A DNA stretch of 64,000 nt, taken from NCBI GenBank assembly GCA_028871345.1, contig JAGWNK010000008.1:41403-105402 (forward strand). Reading direction: 5' to 3'. How positions within the stretch are numbered: position 1 is the first letter of the stretch; each line of letters opens with the position of its first letter. A model generated the notes under the pieces. That model did no database searches. It was not told the DNA's origin and saw nothing but the letters and a program-made list of their open reading frames with translations. This stretch comes from Alphaproteobacteria bacterium. Its GTDB lineage: Bacteria; Pseudomonadota; Alphaproteobacteria; Micropepsales; Micropepsaceae. Positions 9,144-17,569 of the stretch are shown piece by piece. A program made the translations under genes and the position numbers.

Positions 9144-9169
9144 AAAAGGGGCAGCGTCGCCGCTGCCCC
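9144..9169 (-). terminator. intrinsic terminator after rho
   Basis: On the minus strand, a perfect 9-bp GC-rich stem (GGGGCAGCG / CGCTGCCCC, 4-base loop) is followed directly by TTTT. It lies about 30 nt after the rho stop codon, a textbook Rho-independent terminator for the rho gene. Confidence 0.85.
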
Positions 9170-9198
9170 CAGAATTGCATCGCGTCACATGGCATCAA

Positions 9199-10482
9199 TT
9201 ACGTATTCATGCTCTCGAAGAAGTCGGCATTGTTCTTCGACGAACGCAGCTTGTCGAGCAGGAACTCGATGGCGTCAATGGTGCCCATGGGCGCCAGGAT
9301 GCGCCTGAGGACGTACATCTTGGCCAGCGTGCCCTTGTCGACCAACAGCTCGTCCTTGCGGGTGCCCGAGCGCAGGATGTCGATCGCCGGGAAGACGCGC
9401 TTGTCGGCCACCTTGCGGTCCAGGATGATTTCCGAGTTGCCGGTGCCCTTGAACTCTTCGAAGATCACCTCGTCCATGCGGCTGCCGGTGTCGATCAGCG
9501 CGGTGGCGATGATGGTGAGCGAGCCACCTTCCTCGATGTTGCGCGCCGCGCCGAAGAAGCGCTTCGGCCGCTGCAGGGCGTTGGCGTCGACGCCGCCGGT
9601 CAATACCTTGCCCGAGGAAGGAACCACGGTGTTGTAGGCGCGGCCCAGCCGCGTGATGGAATCGAGCAGGATGACGACGTCGCGCTTGTGCTCGACGAGG
9701 CGCTTGGCCTTCTCGATCACCATCTCGGCGACCTGCACGTGGCGGCTGGCCGGCTCGTCGAAGGTGGACGAGATCACTTCGCCCTTCACCGAGCGCTGCA
9801 TGTCGGTGACTTCCTCGGGGCGCTCGTCGATCAACAGCACGATCAGATAGCACTCGGGGTGGTTGGCCGAGATGGCGCGCGCGATGTTCTGCAGGATCAC
9901 CGTCTTGCCGGTGCGCGGCTGGGCGGTGATCAGGGCGCGCTGCCCCATGCCCTGCGGCGACACGATGTCGATGACGCGGCCGGTCTTGTCCTTGATGGTG
10001 GGATCCTCGATCTCCATCTTCAGCCAGCGCGTGGGATAGAGCGGCGTCAGGTTGTCGAAGTGGACCTTGTGCTTGATCTTCTCGGGATCCTCGAAATTGA
10101 TCGAGGACACCTTGAGCAACGCGAAATAGCGTTCGCCGTCCTTGGGGCTGCGGATGGGGCCTTCCACCGTGTCGCCGGTGCGCAGGCCGAAGCGGCGAAT
10201 CTGCGACGGGCTGACATAGATGTCGTCGGGGCCGGCGAGATAATTCGATTCCGGGGAGCGCAGGAAGCCGAAGCCGTCCTGCAGGGTTTCGAGCACGCCG
10301 GCGCCGGTGATCTCGACATTGCGGTCCGCCAGCTCCTTGAGGATGGCGAACATCATGTCCTGCTTGCGCATCGAAGAGGCGTTCTCGATCTCGAGCTCCT
10401 CGGCGAAGGAGAGCAGATCGGTGGGACTCTTGGACTTGAGATCCTGCAGCTTCATGGCCTGCAGGCCGCTTTGCACTGTCAT
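9199..10482 (-). CDS. rho: transcription termination factor Rho
   Basis: 427-aa hexameric RNA-dependent ATPase that terminates transcription. Order of domains: N-terminal Rho-N helices ([20 protein letters not shown]), cold-shock RNA-binding fold ([20 protein letters not shown]), and ATPase core with Walker A QPRTGKT and Walker [12 protein letters not shown]. The ATG at 10482 is used; the ATG at 10455 (MKLQDL) is an equally plausible start, as neither has a strong ribosome site. It has its own promoter at 10660-10688 and a long leader. It lies downstream of hemE-hemH-hemJ on the same strand, as in other alphaproteobacterial origin regions. Confidence 0.98.
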   Translation of the reverse strand: MTVQSGLQAMKLQDLKSKSPTDLLSFAEELEIENASSMRKQDMMFAILKELADRNVEITGAGVLETLQDGFGFLRSPESNYLAGPDDIYVSPSQIRRFGLRTGDTVEGPIRSPKDGERYFALLKVSSINFEDPEKIKHKVHFDNLTPLYPTRWLKMEIEDPTIKDKTGRVIDIVSPQGMGQRALITAQPRTGKTVILQNIARAISANHPECYLIVLLIDERPEEVTDMQRSVKGEVISSTFDEPASRHVQVAEMVIEKAKRLVEHKRDVVILLDSITRLGRAYNTVVPSSGKVLTGGVDANALQRPKRFFGAARNIEEGGSLTIIATALIDTGSRMDEVIFEEFKGTGNSEIILDRKVADKRVFPAIDILRSGTRKDELLVDKGTLAKMYVLRRILAPMGTIDAIEFLLDKLRSSKNNADFFESMNT

Positions 10483-10659
10483 GGAGGATTACACCTGGAA
10501 CGAACGCTGATGAGGGGTTGCCCGCAAGCCCTGTCATAACGGCCGGCTTGCGAGATTGTTGCTGGAGATCGCTTCGGTCCGCCCGCGGCCTTGACGGCAT
10601 CTACGGTTTGAGCGCTTTGAGGCGCGACCGCTTGCGGGCTTCAATGGGGAACTGCCGTC

Positions 10660-10688
10660 TATATAGCCGCGATTGGCCGCCGTTGCAA
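10660..10688 (-). promoter_or_regulatory. probable sigma-70 promoter of rho
   Basis: On the minus strand, TTGCAA (10683-10688) and TATATA (10660-10665) are separated by exactly 17 bp. Transcription would start near 10653, giving a leader of about 170 nt before rho. Such a leader could serve the autogenous attenuation known for rho in other bacteria (inference). Nothing else is visible in the 237-bp hemJ-rho gap. Confidence 0.65.
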
Positions 10689-10719
10689 ATCTTGAAGCGT
10701 GGCTTTTTCGCGACGGTGT

Positions 10720-11163
10720 CTAGAAAGGTTTAACAATCGCCAGAATGACGATGGCAATCATCAACAGGGTCGGCGCCTCGTTCCACAGGCGGAAGAAGCG
10801 CTCGCTGCGCTTGTTGCGACCCTTGGCGAACGCCTTGAACCACAGCGCGTAGGAATGATGCACCCAGGTCATCCCCGCCACCAGGACGAGCTTGAGCTGG
10901 AACCAGTGCGCCGGCCACCAGTCCATCAGCCAGGCCATGGTCAGACCGAGAATCCACACGAGCGTCATCGCCGGGTTCATGATCACCCGCAGAAGGCGGC
11001 GCTCCATGAGCACGAAGCGCTCGTAGTCGGCGTCCCCCGGGCGCGTCTGGGTGTGATAGACGAACAGCCGCGGCAGATAGAACATCCCGCTCATCCAGGC
11101 GATCACGGCAATCACGTGCAGCGCCTTGAGAACGAGATAGTGGTCCAGCAGCAAGGCCTGCAT
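10720..11163 (-). CDS. hemJ: protoporphyrinogen IX oxidase HemJ
   Basis: 147-aa integral membrane protein with four predicted hydrophobic helices. HemJ oxidises protoporphyrinogen IX to protoporphyrin IX, the penultimate step of heme synthesis. The conserved His in ALHVIAVIAWMSG (His16) and the GMFYLPRLFVYH segment are characteristic. It ends IVKPF. It follows hemH with a 3-nt gap, so hemE, hemH and hemJ form one operon covering uroporphyrinogen decarboxylation, protoporphyrinogen oxidation and iron insertion. No HemY or HemG is needed in such species. Confidence 0.93.
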   Translation of the reverse strand: MQALLLDHYLVLKALHVIAVIAWMSGMFYLPRLFVYHTQTRPGDADYERFVLMERRLLRVIMNPAMTLVWILGLTMAWLMDWWPAHWFQLKLVLVAGMTWVHHSYALWFKAFAKGRNKRSERFFRLWNEAPTLLMIAIVILAIVKPF

Positions 11164-11166
11164 CGC

Positions 11167-12171
11167 TCAGTTCCTCGCCATGCCGCAGTTCCGGCAATCG
11201 GGCGCACAGGCCCGCACCGGCGCCTCGCCGGCCAGCCGCTGCGTGATCACCGCGGCCAGTCCGCCGATGAAGTCGGGATGTGCGCTTACCGTGGGTACCC
11301 TGAGATAGTCCTTCACGCCGGACTCCTGCGCGAGCCTGCCGTATTCGATATCGAGCTCGACCAGGGTCTCAGAATGCTCGGAGACGAACGAGATCGGTAC
11401 CACGATCAGCCCTTTGCCCTCTGCCCCGGCCCGGCGGATCTCCGCGTCGGTCGAAGGGCCTATCCACTTCAAGGGGCCGACCCGGCTTTGGTAGCAGACT
11501 TGGGCATCGACGCCCGTCAGGCGCTCCGCCAGCGCTGCCGCCGTCTGTTCCACCTGCCGCTGATAGGGGTCGCCGCGGGCAATGATCCGCTCGGGCAGGC
11601 CGTGGGCTGACAGCAGCAAACGATAGGTCACGTCGGGCCGGGCCTTGGCCATGGTCTGGCGCGTCAACGACTCCAGGGCGGTGATGAAGCCGGACTGGGT
11701 GGGATAACAGCAGATTGTGCCGCTGGGCGCGGTGATGCCCGCGGTCTGCGCGGCGCGCCCCCAGTCTTCAAGCGACGAACGGGATGTGGTGGTCGAATAC
11801 TGGGGGTAGAGCGGCAGCAACACGACGCGGTCCGGCGCCCAGGCCGCCACGGCCCGTGCCGCTTCGTCACTGAAGGGCTTCCAGCAGCGCATGGCGATGA
11901 AGGCCCGCGCTTCATGCCCGGCGAGCGCCGTTTCCAGGGCCCGGGCTTGCGCCTGGGTTTCCTCGAGGATGGGCGAATGCCCAGCGATCTTGGCGTATAT
12001 CTCCCGTGCTACGGGTGCGCGCCGCGCGGCGATGAAGCGCGCCAAGGGCCGGCGGATCAGCGCAGGCATCGGCAGGATGGCAGGATCGCTGAACAGGTTG
12101 CGCAAGAATGGCTCGATGGCGTCCGGCGTGTCGGGTCCGCCAAGATTGAACAGCACGACGGCCAGTCTCAC
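11167..12171 (-). CDS. hemH: ferrochelatase
   Basis: Inserts Fe2+ into protoporphyrin IX. 334 aa. Signatures: LFNLGGPDTPDAIEPFL at the N-terminus, LLLSAHGLPERII with the catalytic His, and FVSEHSETLVELDIEY with the conserved acidic residues. The C-terminus carries Cys322, Cys326 and Cys329 (CAPDCRNCG), resembling the cluster ligands of [2Fe-2S] ferrochelatases described in Caulobacter. The start overlaps the hemE stop by ATGA, so it is translationally coupled to hemE. Confidence 0.97.
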   Translation of the reverse strand: MRLAVVLFNLGGPDTPDAIEPFLRNLFSDPAILPMPALIRRPLARFIAARRAPVAREIYAKIAGHSPILEETQAQARALETALAGHEARAFIAMRCWKPFSDEAARAVAAWAPDRVVLLPLYPQYSTTTSRSSLEDWGRAAQTAGITAPSGTICCYPTQSGFITALESLTRQTMAKARPDVTYRLLLSAHGLPERIIARGDPYQRQVEQTAAALAERLTGVDAQVCYQSRVGPLKWIGPSTDAEIRRAGAEGKGLIVVPISFVSEHSETLVELDIEYGRLAQESGVKDYLRVPTVSAHPDFIGGLAAVITQRLAGEAPVRACAPDCRNCGMARN

Positions 12172-13190
12172 GAGCTGCCCCGCACCAGCGCAATCAACTG
12201 TTCCACATGGGCGATCGGCGTTTCCGGCAGGATGCCGTGGCCCAGATTGAAGACGAGCCGGCTGTTGCGCCCGGCCTCCAGGATTGCGGCCACGCCGCGG
12301 GCCAACGCATCGCCGCCTGCCAGCAGGGCCAGGGGATCGAGGTTGCCTTGCAGGGCCACGTCGTCGCCCAGCTTCTCCGCCGCCCAGCCCACGGGGACGG
12401 CCGTATCCAACGACACCGCGTCCACCCCCGTTTCGCGGGCATAGCGTTCCAGCCCTGCCAGGGTGGCGCCGCGCGGAAATCCGATGATCTTCGCTTCGGG
12501 CAGGACGGCGCGCACCGCGGCCACGACCCGCGCGGTCGGACGCACCACCCAGTCCTTGAAGCCTTGCGGGGTCAGACCGGAGGCCCAGCTGTCGAAGATC
12601 TGCACGGCGTCCGCCCCCGCCTGCAGTTGCCCCACCAGATGCCGGCTCACCGCATCGACCAGAACGTCTATCAGCTTAGCGAAGCCGGCAGGATCACGAT
12701 AGGCCCACAGCTTGGCCGCCTTCTGCTCGTCGCCCCCGCCGCCCGCCGCCATGTAGGTGGCCAGCGTCCACGGGGCGCCGGCAAAGCCGAGCAAAGCCGT
12801 GTCCGCTCCAAGTGCCGGGCGCACCAGGCGCAGAGTTTCATAGGCCGGCGCCAGCGCCGCCGCCCATGCCTCGTGCGCGCGCTCCAAACCTTGCGTAGAT
12901 GTGATCGTCGGCAGTTTCGGACCGTCGTCGAAAGCGACCTTCAGGCCCAGCGCTGCCGGCACGGTCAGGATGTCCGAGAACAGGATGGCCGCGTCAAAGC
13001 CAAAACGCCGCACCGGCTGCAGAGTCACTTCCGCTGCCAATTCGGGCGTCTGACACATCGTCCAGAACGATCCTGCCTTCTTCCGCGTTTCCTGATACTC
13101 GGGCAGATAGCGTCCGGCCTGGCGCATCATCCAGAGCGGCGGCGGCACAAAGTTCTTGCCGGAAAGTACACCGATGAGACGGCTCGACAA
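12168..13190 (-). CDS. hemE: uroporphyrinogen decarboxylase
   Basis: Converts uroporphyrinogen III to coproporphyrinogen III. 340 aa, with the signature PPLWMMRQAGRYLPEYQETR near the N-terminus and GFAGAPWTLATYM. The start is a TTG at 13190 (SSRLIGVLSGKNFV), supported by AGGAG seven bases upstream; there is no better ATG. It is the first gene of hemE-hemH-hemJ. Divergent from the PEP-synthase regulator gene, it forms one wall of the candidate replication origin, as in Caulobacter. Confidence 0.97.
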   Translation of the reverse strand: MSSRLIGVLSGKNFVPPPLWMMRQAGRYLPEYQETRKKAGSFWTMCQTPELAAEVTLQPVRRFGFDAAILFSDILTVPAALGLKVAFDDGPKLPTITSTQGLERAHEAWAAALAPAYETLRLVRPALGADTALLGFAGAPWTLATYMAAGGGGDEQKAAKLWAYRDPAGFAKLIDVLVDAVSRHLVGQLQAGADAVQIFDSWASGLTPQGFKDWVVRPTARVVAAVRAVLPEAKIIGFPRGATLAGLERYARETGVDAVSLDTAVPVGWAAEKLGDDVALQGNLDPLALLAGGDALARGVAAILEAGRNSRLVFNLGHGILPETPIAHVEQLIALVRGSS

Positions 13191-13466
13191 TTCAAGACTC
13201 CTAGATACTTAAGATTCTGAAGGTGGTGTTTGTCTTGTGGATTGTGGACCAGTCGGGGAGTGCCTTTTCCTGTAGGATGAAATGCGAGCAGACTCAAGGA
13301 TATCGGCTTTGGACGCTTTGTGGGGTCGGCGAACCGGGCGGTGAAAAGCGGTGACTCGATCTGTTGCAGGCGCCCACAGTTTGAACACGGCAACGGCTTC
13401 AGGGCATAGTCGCCCCCGTTTGGTGGATGAAATGCGAACCATGGTGGACGGAACGGGAATGGATCT
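13191..13466. other. candidate chromosomal replication origin (hemE / ppsR intergenic region)
   Basis: 276 bp between divergent hemE and the RP001-type gene, the position of the replication origin in Caulobacter and predicted in Rickettsia. The conserved maf-aroE-coaE-dnaQ cluster follows on the right, and parS sites lie 11-13 kb to the left. Visible elements are weak. TGTGGATTG (13236-13244) and TGTGGACCA (13243-13251) each match the inverted DnaA box TGTGGATAA at 7 of 9. An AT-richer stretch occupies about 13190-13245, and there is a 13-bp direct repeat. The call rests mainly on gene order. Confidence 0.5.
13275..13437. repeat. 13-bp direct repeat in the candidate origin
   Basis: GGATGAAATGCGA occurs at 13275-13287 and again at 13425-13437, in the same orientation and exactly 150 bp apart. 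Both copies lie between hemE and the PEP-synthase regulator gene, so they may be binding sites of an origin or promoter regulator. The spacing is about 14 helical turns. Confidence 0.6.
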
Positions 13467-14288
13467 GTGAGCGGGCCGTTTCACCTGCATCTCATTTCGG
13501 ATGCCACAGGCGAAACGCTCCACGCCGTGGCAAAGGCGGCGCTGGCGCAATTCCAGGGCGTCACGGTGCACGAACACTCCTACACCCTGGTACGCAGCGA
13601 GCGGCAATTGCTGCGTGCGGTGGATTACATCCGCGATCATCCGGGCCTGGTGCTCTTCACCGTCGTCAATCAGAAGCTGCGCCACGAACTGGTGGCGCAA
13701 TGTGCTCTGATGTCGGTGCCGAATTTCGATCTCATGGAAGGCCCGGTGGGCCTCATGCAGCGCTATTTCAACACGCCCATGACGGCGCGTCCCGGCGGCC
13801 AGCATGAGATCGACCAGAAATATCTGCAGCGCATCGAAGCCCTGAACTACACCATCCAGCACGACGACGGACAGGACCTCGACGATCTGGCGGAGGCCGA
13901 GGTCATCCTGGTGGGGGCCAGCCGCACTTCGAAGACGCCGACCTGCGTCTACCTCGCCATCCGCGGCATGCGTGCCGCCAACGTCCCGCTGGTTCTGGGC
14001 ATGCCGCCGCCGGCAGTGCTTCTCACTTACACAAAGCCGCTGATCGTGGGATTGTGGGCGTCGCCCGAGCGCTTGGTACAAATTCGCCGCAACCGGCTTG
14101 CCACCATGGGCGCCATGGGCGAAACCGACTATGTCGACCTTGAGAAGGTCCGCCACGAGGTCATGGAGACACGTCGGCTCTACGAACAGCGCGGCTGGCC
14201 TTCGATCGACGTCACGCGCCGCTCGATCGAGGAGACGGCGGCGCAGATTCTCAATCTCCTCTCCGAACGCAAGGGAGAGACGGAATGA
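13467..14288 (+). CDS. ppsR: pyruvate, water dikinase / PPDK regulatory protein (DUF299, RP001-type)
   Basis: 273 aa. DUF299 proteins are bifunctional serine/threonine kinase and Pi-dependent phosphorylase enzymes that switch PEP synthase or pyruvate phosphate dikinase off and on. Signatures: HLISDATGETLHAVAKA at the N-terminus and the P-loop GASRTSKTP, followed by KPLIVGLWASPERL. The start is GTG at 13467 with a GGGAATGGA ribosome site; no in-frame ATG lies nearby. It is the first gene of a tightly overlapping cluster with maf, aroE, coaE and dnaQ. Whether the partner is PpsA or PpdK cannot be decided from this window. Confidence 0.93.
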   Translation: MSGPFHLHLISDATGETLHAVAKAALAQFQGVTVHEHSYTLVRSERQLLRAVDYIRDHPGLVLFTVVNQKLRHELVAQCALMSVPNFDLMEGPVGLMQRYFNTPMTARPGGQHEIDQKYLQRIEALNYTIQHDDGQDLDDLAEAEVILVGASRTSKTPTCVYLAIRGMRAANVPLVLGMPPPAVLLTYTKPLIVGLWASPERLVQIRRNRLATMGAMGETDYVDLEKVRHEVMETRRLYEQRGWPSIDVTRRSIEETAAQILNLLSERKGETE

Positions 14289-14881
14289 CCCCCGTGATCC
14301 TCGCATCGTCGAGCGCCATTCGCGCCCGTCTGCTGCGCGAAGCCGGCCTCACCTTCGGTGTGCGCCCCGCCCATGTGGACGAAGAGGAGCTGAAGGAATC
14401 CCTCCTTGTCGAAGGCGCCACTCCGGAAGACGTCGCCGTGGCTCTGGCGGAAGTGAAGGCGGTGCGCGTCTCGGGCGCCGCCGGCGACGCCTTGGTGATC
14501 GGCGCCGACCAGGTGCTGGTGCTGGATGGCGTGCTCGTCGACAAATGCCAGGACCTGACGGAAGCGCGCGATCTGCTGGCCCGGCTGCGCGGGCGGCGCC
14601 ACAGTCTGGTGAGCGCCTGCGCCATCGCCCGCAGCGGGGCGGTGATCTGGCGCACGCGCGAAGCGGCCCAGATGCATATGCGCGCGTTCAGCGACGCCTT
14701 TCTGGACGACTACATCAAACAGGAAGGCCGTCTGCTTCTTTCCTGCGTGGGCTGCTACCAGCTCGAGCGGCGCGGGGCGCAGCTGTTCGACCGCATCGAC
14801 GGCGACACCTTCACGGTGCTTGGACTGCCGCTGCTGCCGCTGCTCGACGCGCTGCGCGAGCACAAGGCGATGCCGTCGTGA
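14285..14881 (+). CDS. maf: Maf-family nucleoside triphosphate pyrophosphatase
   Basis: 198-aa member of the Maf fold, which hydrolyses non-canonical or UTP/dTTP nucleotides to monophosphates and has been linked to septum inhibition. The N-terminus VILASSSAIRARLL carries the SxSxxRxxLL motif, followed by VIGADQVLVLDG and DKCQDLTEAR. It overlaps the upstream gene by ATGA and the downstream aroE by GTGA. The exact subtype (YhdE, YceF or YhdE-like) is not decided here. Confidence 0.92.
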   Translation: MTPVILASSSAIRARLLREAGLTFGVRPAHVDEEELKESLLVEGATPEDVAVALAEVKAVRVSGAAGDALVIGADQVLVLDGVLVDKCQDLTEARDLLARLRGRRHSLVSACAIARSGAVIWRTREAAQMHMRAFSDAFLDDYIKQEGRLLLSCVGCYQLERRGAQLFDRIDGDTFTVLGLPLLPLLDALREHKAMPS

Positions 14882-15729
14882 GTCCGACCGGCGCAGCACG
14901 TCTCGCAGGCGTGGCGGGCTGGCCGGTTAGCCAGTCGCTGTCTCCGGCCCTGCACGGCCATTGGCTCGCCGAGCACGGGATCGACGGCGCCTATGTGCCT
15001 CTGCCCGTCCGCCCCGACGAATTCGCAGCCGACATCCAGGCTCTGGCCCGCATGGGATTTCGGGGCGTGAATGTCACCGTGCCCCACAAGGAAGCGGCGT
15101 TCGCCTTGGCCGACCGCCTCGATGCGGCGGCGCGCACGGTCGGTGCCGTCAATCTTCTGGTGTTCGACAACGGATTTCAGGGCTGCAACACCGATGTGTC
15201 CGGGCTGCGCGCCGCCCTTGTGGAGGAACTGGGGCGCGATTGCGTCCAGGGGCGCGTGGCCGCCGTGTGGGGTGCGGGCGGCACAGCGCGGGCGGCCGTC
15301 GTCGCCTTGTCGCAGATGGGCGCGTCCGAGATCCGCATCTTCAACCGCACGCCGGCGCGCGCCGAACAGCTGGCGAAGGCGCTGGAGGGCGTGCCGACAC
15401 CGCTCTCCGCGGCCGGCTACGGGGCCTGGACGGCGCGGCGCGACGGCGTCGCGTTGATCGTGCACGCCACCAGCGCCGGGATGAACGGCAAGGCGTCAAT
15501 CGCCCTGCCGCTCGACGGCCTGGCCTCCGACGCCGCCCTGTGCGACGTGGTCTACAATCCGCTGAAGACCGATCTTCTCGAACGGGCCGCGGCGGCGGGC
15601 TTGCGCACGGTCGACGGCCTGGGGATGCTCATGCATCAGGCGGTGCCGTCGTTTGCGGCGTTCTACGGCATCACACCGCGCGTCACCCCCGCCTTGCGCG
15701 CCGTGTTGGAGAAGGCGTTGCGTGTCTAG
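14878..15729 (+). CDS. aroE: shikimate dehydrogenase (NADP+)
   Basis: Reduces 3-dehydroshikimate in aromatic amino-acid synthesis. 283 aa. Signatures: GWPVSQSLSPALHGHWL, the catalytic Lys in NVTVPHKEAA, Asp in GCNTDVSGL, and the nucleotide-binding WGAGGTARAAVVAL. The start is the GTG at 14878, coupled to the maf stop (GTGA). Its own 3' end overlaps coaE by eight bases. The order maf-aroE-coaE-dnaQ is conserved next to the origin in alphaproteobacteria. Confidence 0.96.
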   Translation: MSPTGAARLAGVAGWPVSQSLSPALHGHWLAEHGIDGAYVPLPVRPDEFAADIQALARMGFRGVNVTVPHKEAAFALADRLDAAARTVGAVNLLVFDNGFQGCNTDVSGLRAALVEELGRDCVQGRVAAVWGAGGTARAAVVALSQMGASEIRIFNRTPARAEQLAKALEGVPTPLSAAGYGAWTARRDGVALIVHATSAGMNGKASIALPLDGLASDAALCDVVYNPLKTDLLERAAAAGLRTVDGLGMLMHQAVPSFAAFYGITPRVTPALRAVLEKALRV

Positions 15730-16327
15730 GCCGCTCCTTATCGGTCTCACCGGCTCGATCGGCATGGGCAAGACCGAGACTGCCAGGATGTTCGCCCGTC
15801 TGGGCGTGCCGGTGTACGACGCCGACGCGGTCGTGCACGCGCTCTACGAGACGGGCGGCGGGGCGGTGGACGCCATCGCCGCGGCCTTTCCCGGCGCGGT
15901 GAAGGAGGGGCGCGTCGATCGTCTGGAGCTGGCCGGGCAGGTCGGCGGCGACGAAGAGGCCTTCCGCCGCCTGGAAGCGATCGTGCATCCGCTGGCGGCC
16001 AAGGCGCAGCAGGATTTTCTGGCGGACGCGATCGCCCGGAACGAACCCATGGTCGTGCTCGACATCCCGTTGCTGTTCGAAACCGGCGCCGATGCGCGCA
16101 TGGATGCGGTCGTCGTGGTCTCCGCACCCGCCGAGGTCCAGCGCGTACGCGTGCTGTCGCGCCACGGCATGACTCCCGAGCGGCTCGACAACATCCTGGC
16201 CCGCCAGCTGCCCGACGCCGAAAAGCGTGCAAAAGCCCAATTCGTGGTTGAAACCGGCAAAGGGCTCAATCAGGCTTTCGAACAGGTCAAGGCCATCGTC
16301 GCCCAACTGCGGAAGAAGCATGCGTGA
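15722..16327 (+). CDS. coaE: dephospho-CoA kinase
   Basis: Last step of coenzyme A synthesis, phosphorylating the 3'-hydroxyl of dephospho-CoA. 201 aa with Walker A in LIGLTGSIGMGKTETA, then YDADAVVHALY and VLDIPLLFETGAD. The start is the GTG at 15722 inside the end of aroE; an extension further upstream would be antisense-like filler. The stop overlaps the dnaQ start by eight bases, continuing the chain of coupled genes. Confidence 0.95.
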   Translation: MSRPLLIGLTGSIGMGKTETARMFARLGVPVYDADAVVHALYETGGGAVDAIAAAFPGAVKEGRVDRLELAGQVGGDEEAFRRLEAIVHPLAAKAQQDFLADAIARNEPMVVLDIPLLFETGADARMDAVVVVSAPAEVQRVRVLSRHGMTPERLDNILARQLPDAEKRAKAQFVVETGKGLNQAFEQVKAIVAQLRKKHA

Positions 16328-17015
16328 AGTCGTTCTCGATACGGAAACCACCGGTCTCGATCCCGCCGACGGCCACCGCATCATCGAAATCGGCTGTGTC
16401 GAGCTCAACGATCACTTCCCGACCGGGCGCACCTATCAGGTCTATCTCAATCCCGAGCGCGACATGCCTGCCGAGGCCGAACGCGTTCACGGCATCACCG
16501 GCGCCTTCCTCGCCGACAAGCCGCTGTTCGCCGCCGTCGTCGACAGCCTGCTCGAATTCCTGGGCGACGCGGCCCTGGTGATCCACAACGCCGGGTTCGA
16601 CCTGCGCTTCCTGAATGCGGAGCTGGCCCGCCTGGGGAAGGAGCCGCTGTCGCCGGCGCGCGCCATCGACACCATCGAGATCGCCAAGGCGAAGCTGCCG
16701 GGCGTGCGCTATTCGCTCGACGAACTCTGCAAGCGTTTCGCCATCGATCTTTCGGCGCGCGACAAGCACGGCGCTCTGCTCGACGCCTCGCTCACCGCCC
16801 AGCTTTACCTGGAGCTGGTCGGCGGCCGCCAGAAGAAGCTGCTGCTGGCGCCGGCCGATGAGGCCGTCGTGGTGTTCGACGAGAACCGTCCCGCCCGCCT
16901 GCGGCCCGAGCCGCTGTTGCCGCTGCTCACGGCGGCCGAGCGCGAAGCCCACGCCGCGTTCCTTCGCAAGGAACTCGGCGAAGCGGCGGTATGGAGCCTT
17001 TACGCCTCCGGCTGA
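16320..17015 (+). CDS. dnaQ: DNA polymerase III epsilon subunit (3'-5' proofreading exonuclease)
   Basis: 231 aa. DEDD exonuclease motifs are all visible: ExoI in VVLDTETTGLDP, ExoII in HNAGFDLRFLNAEL, and ExoIII in DKHGALLDASLTA with its His and Asp. The C-terminal part should carry the region that binds the alpha subunit. The ATG at 16320 overlaps the coaE stop. Its 3' end overlaps convergently with secB by 16 bp. Location beside the origin matches Caulobacter and Rickettsia. Confidence 0.96.
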   Translation: MREVVLDTETTGLDPADGHRIIEIGCVELNDHFPTGRTYQVYLNPERDMPAEAERVHGITGAFLADKPLFAAVVDSLLEFLGDAALVIHNAGFDLRFLNAELARLGKEPLSPARAIDTIEIAKAKLPGVRYSLDELCKRFAIDLSARDKHGALLDASLTAQLYLELVGGRQKKLLLAPADEAVVVFDENRPARLRPEPLLPLLTAAEREAHAAFLRKELGEAAVWSLYASG

Positions 17016-17497
17016 CCGCCGCTGCGCATCTGCTGCATCTGCATCGCCTTGGCGCGATAGAGCGCGGCGAAATCGATGGGCTCGATCATCAGGGGCGGCA
17101 TGCCGCCGTCGCGCACGATGTCGGCGACGATGCGCCGGGCGAACGGGAAGAGGATGTGGGGCGCTTCGATCAGCAGCACCTGCTGGCGCACCTCCTCGGG
17201 AATGGCGTGCAGCTGGAAGAGGCCGGCATAGAGAAGCTCGAGCAGGAAGACCGGCTTGTTGTCTTCGCTCTGGGCCGAGATCCGCAGCTTGAGTTCGACC
17301 TCGTAATGCTCCCGTTCGAGCTGACGGGCCTGCAGGTCCACGCCGAGCTCGATCTGAGGGCGGGCCGTCAGGTTGCCCGGAGCGCTGGGGTTCTCGAATG
17401 AAAGATCTTTTATGTACTGCCCGATGACTTGCACCCGAGGCGCATCCGCCTCCATGCCGCCATCGCCGCCATTCGGCCCGTTGCCTTGTTCGCTCAT
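17000..17497 (-). CDS. secB: protein-export chaperone SecB
   Basis: Tetrameric chaperone that keeps preproteins unfolded for SecA. 165 aa; conserved core IGQYIKDLSFENPSAP, YEVELKLRISA, and LEAPH-type segment IEAPHILFPFARRI, followed by PPLMIEPIDF. The start is the ATG at 17497 (MSEQGNGPNGG); more upstream starts would add non-conserved sequence. It is divergent from the Tim44-like gene, with 199 bp between the two starts. Confidence 0.96.
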   Translation of the reverse strand: MSEQGNGPNGGDGGMEADAPRVQVIGQYIKDLSFENPSAPGNLTARPQIELGVDLQARQLEREHYEVELKLRISAQSEDNKPVFLLELLYAGLFQLHAIPEEVRQQVLLIEAPHILFPFARRIVADIVRDGGMPPLMIEPIDFAALYRAKAMQMQQMRSGGQPEA

Positions 17498-17569
17498 CGT
17501 AAACCTTTGGAAATCCGTTGGGCGGGCGCTAGCACGGATTGCGCGCCCGTGACAAGAAGCGGCGCCGCG

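Noticed and set aside
13484..13495. Third parS-like site at the ppsR start (GTTTCACCTG)
   Set aside because: Only one arm resembles parS; the second arm is missing.
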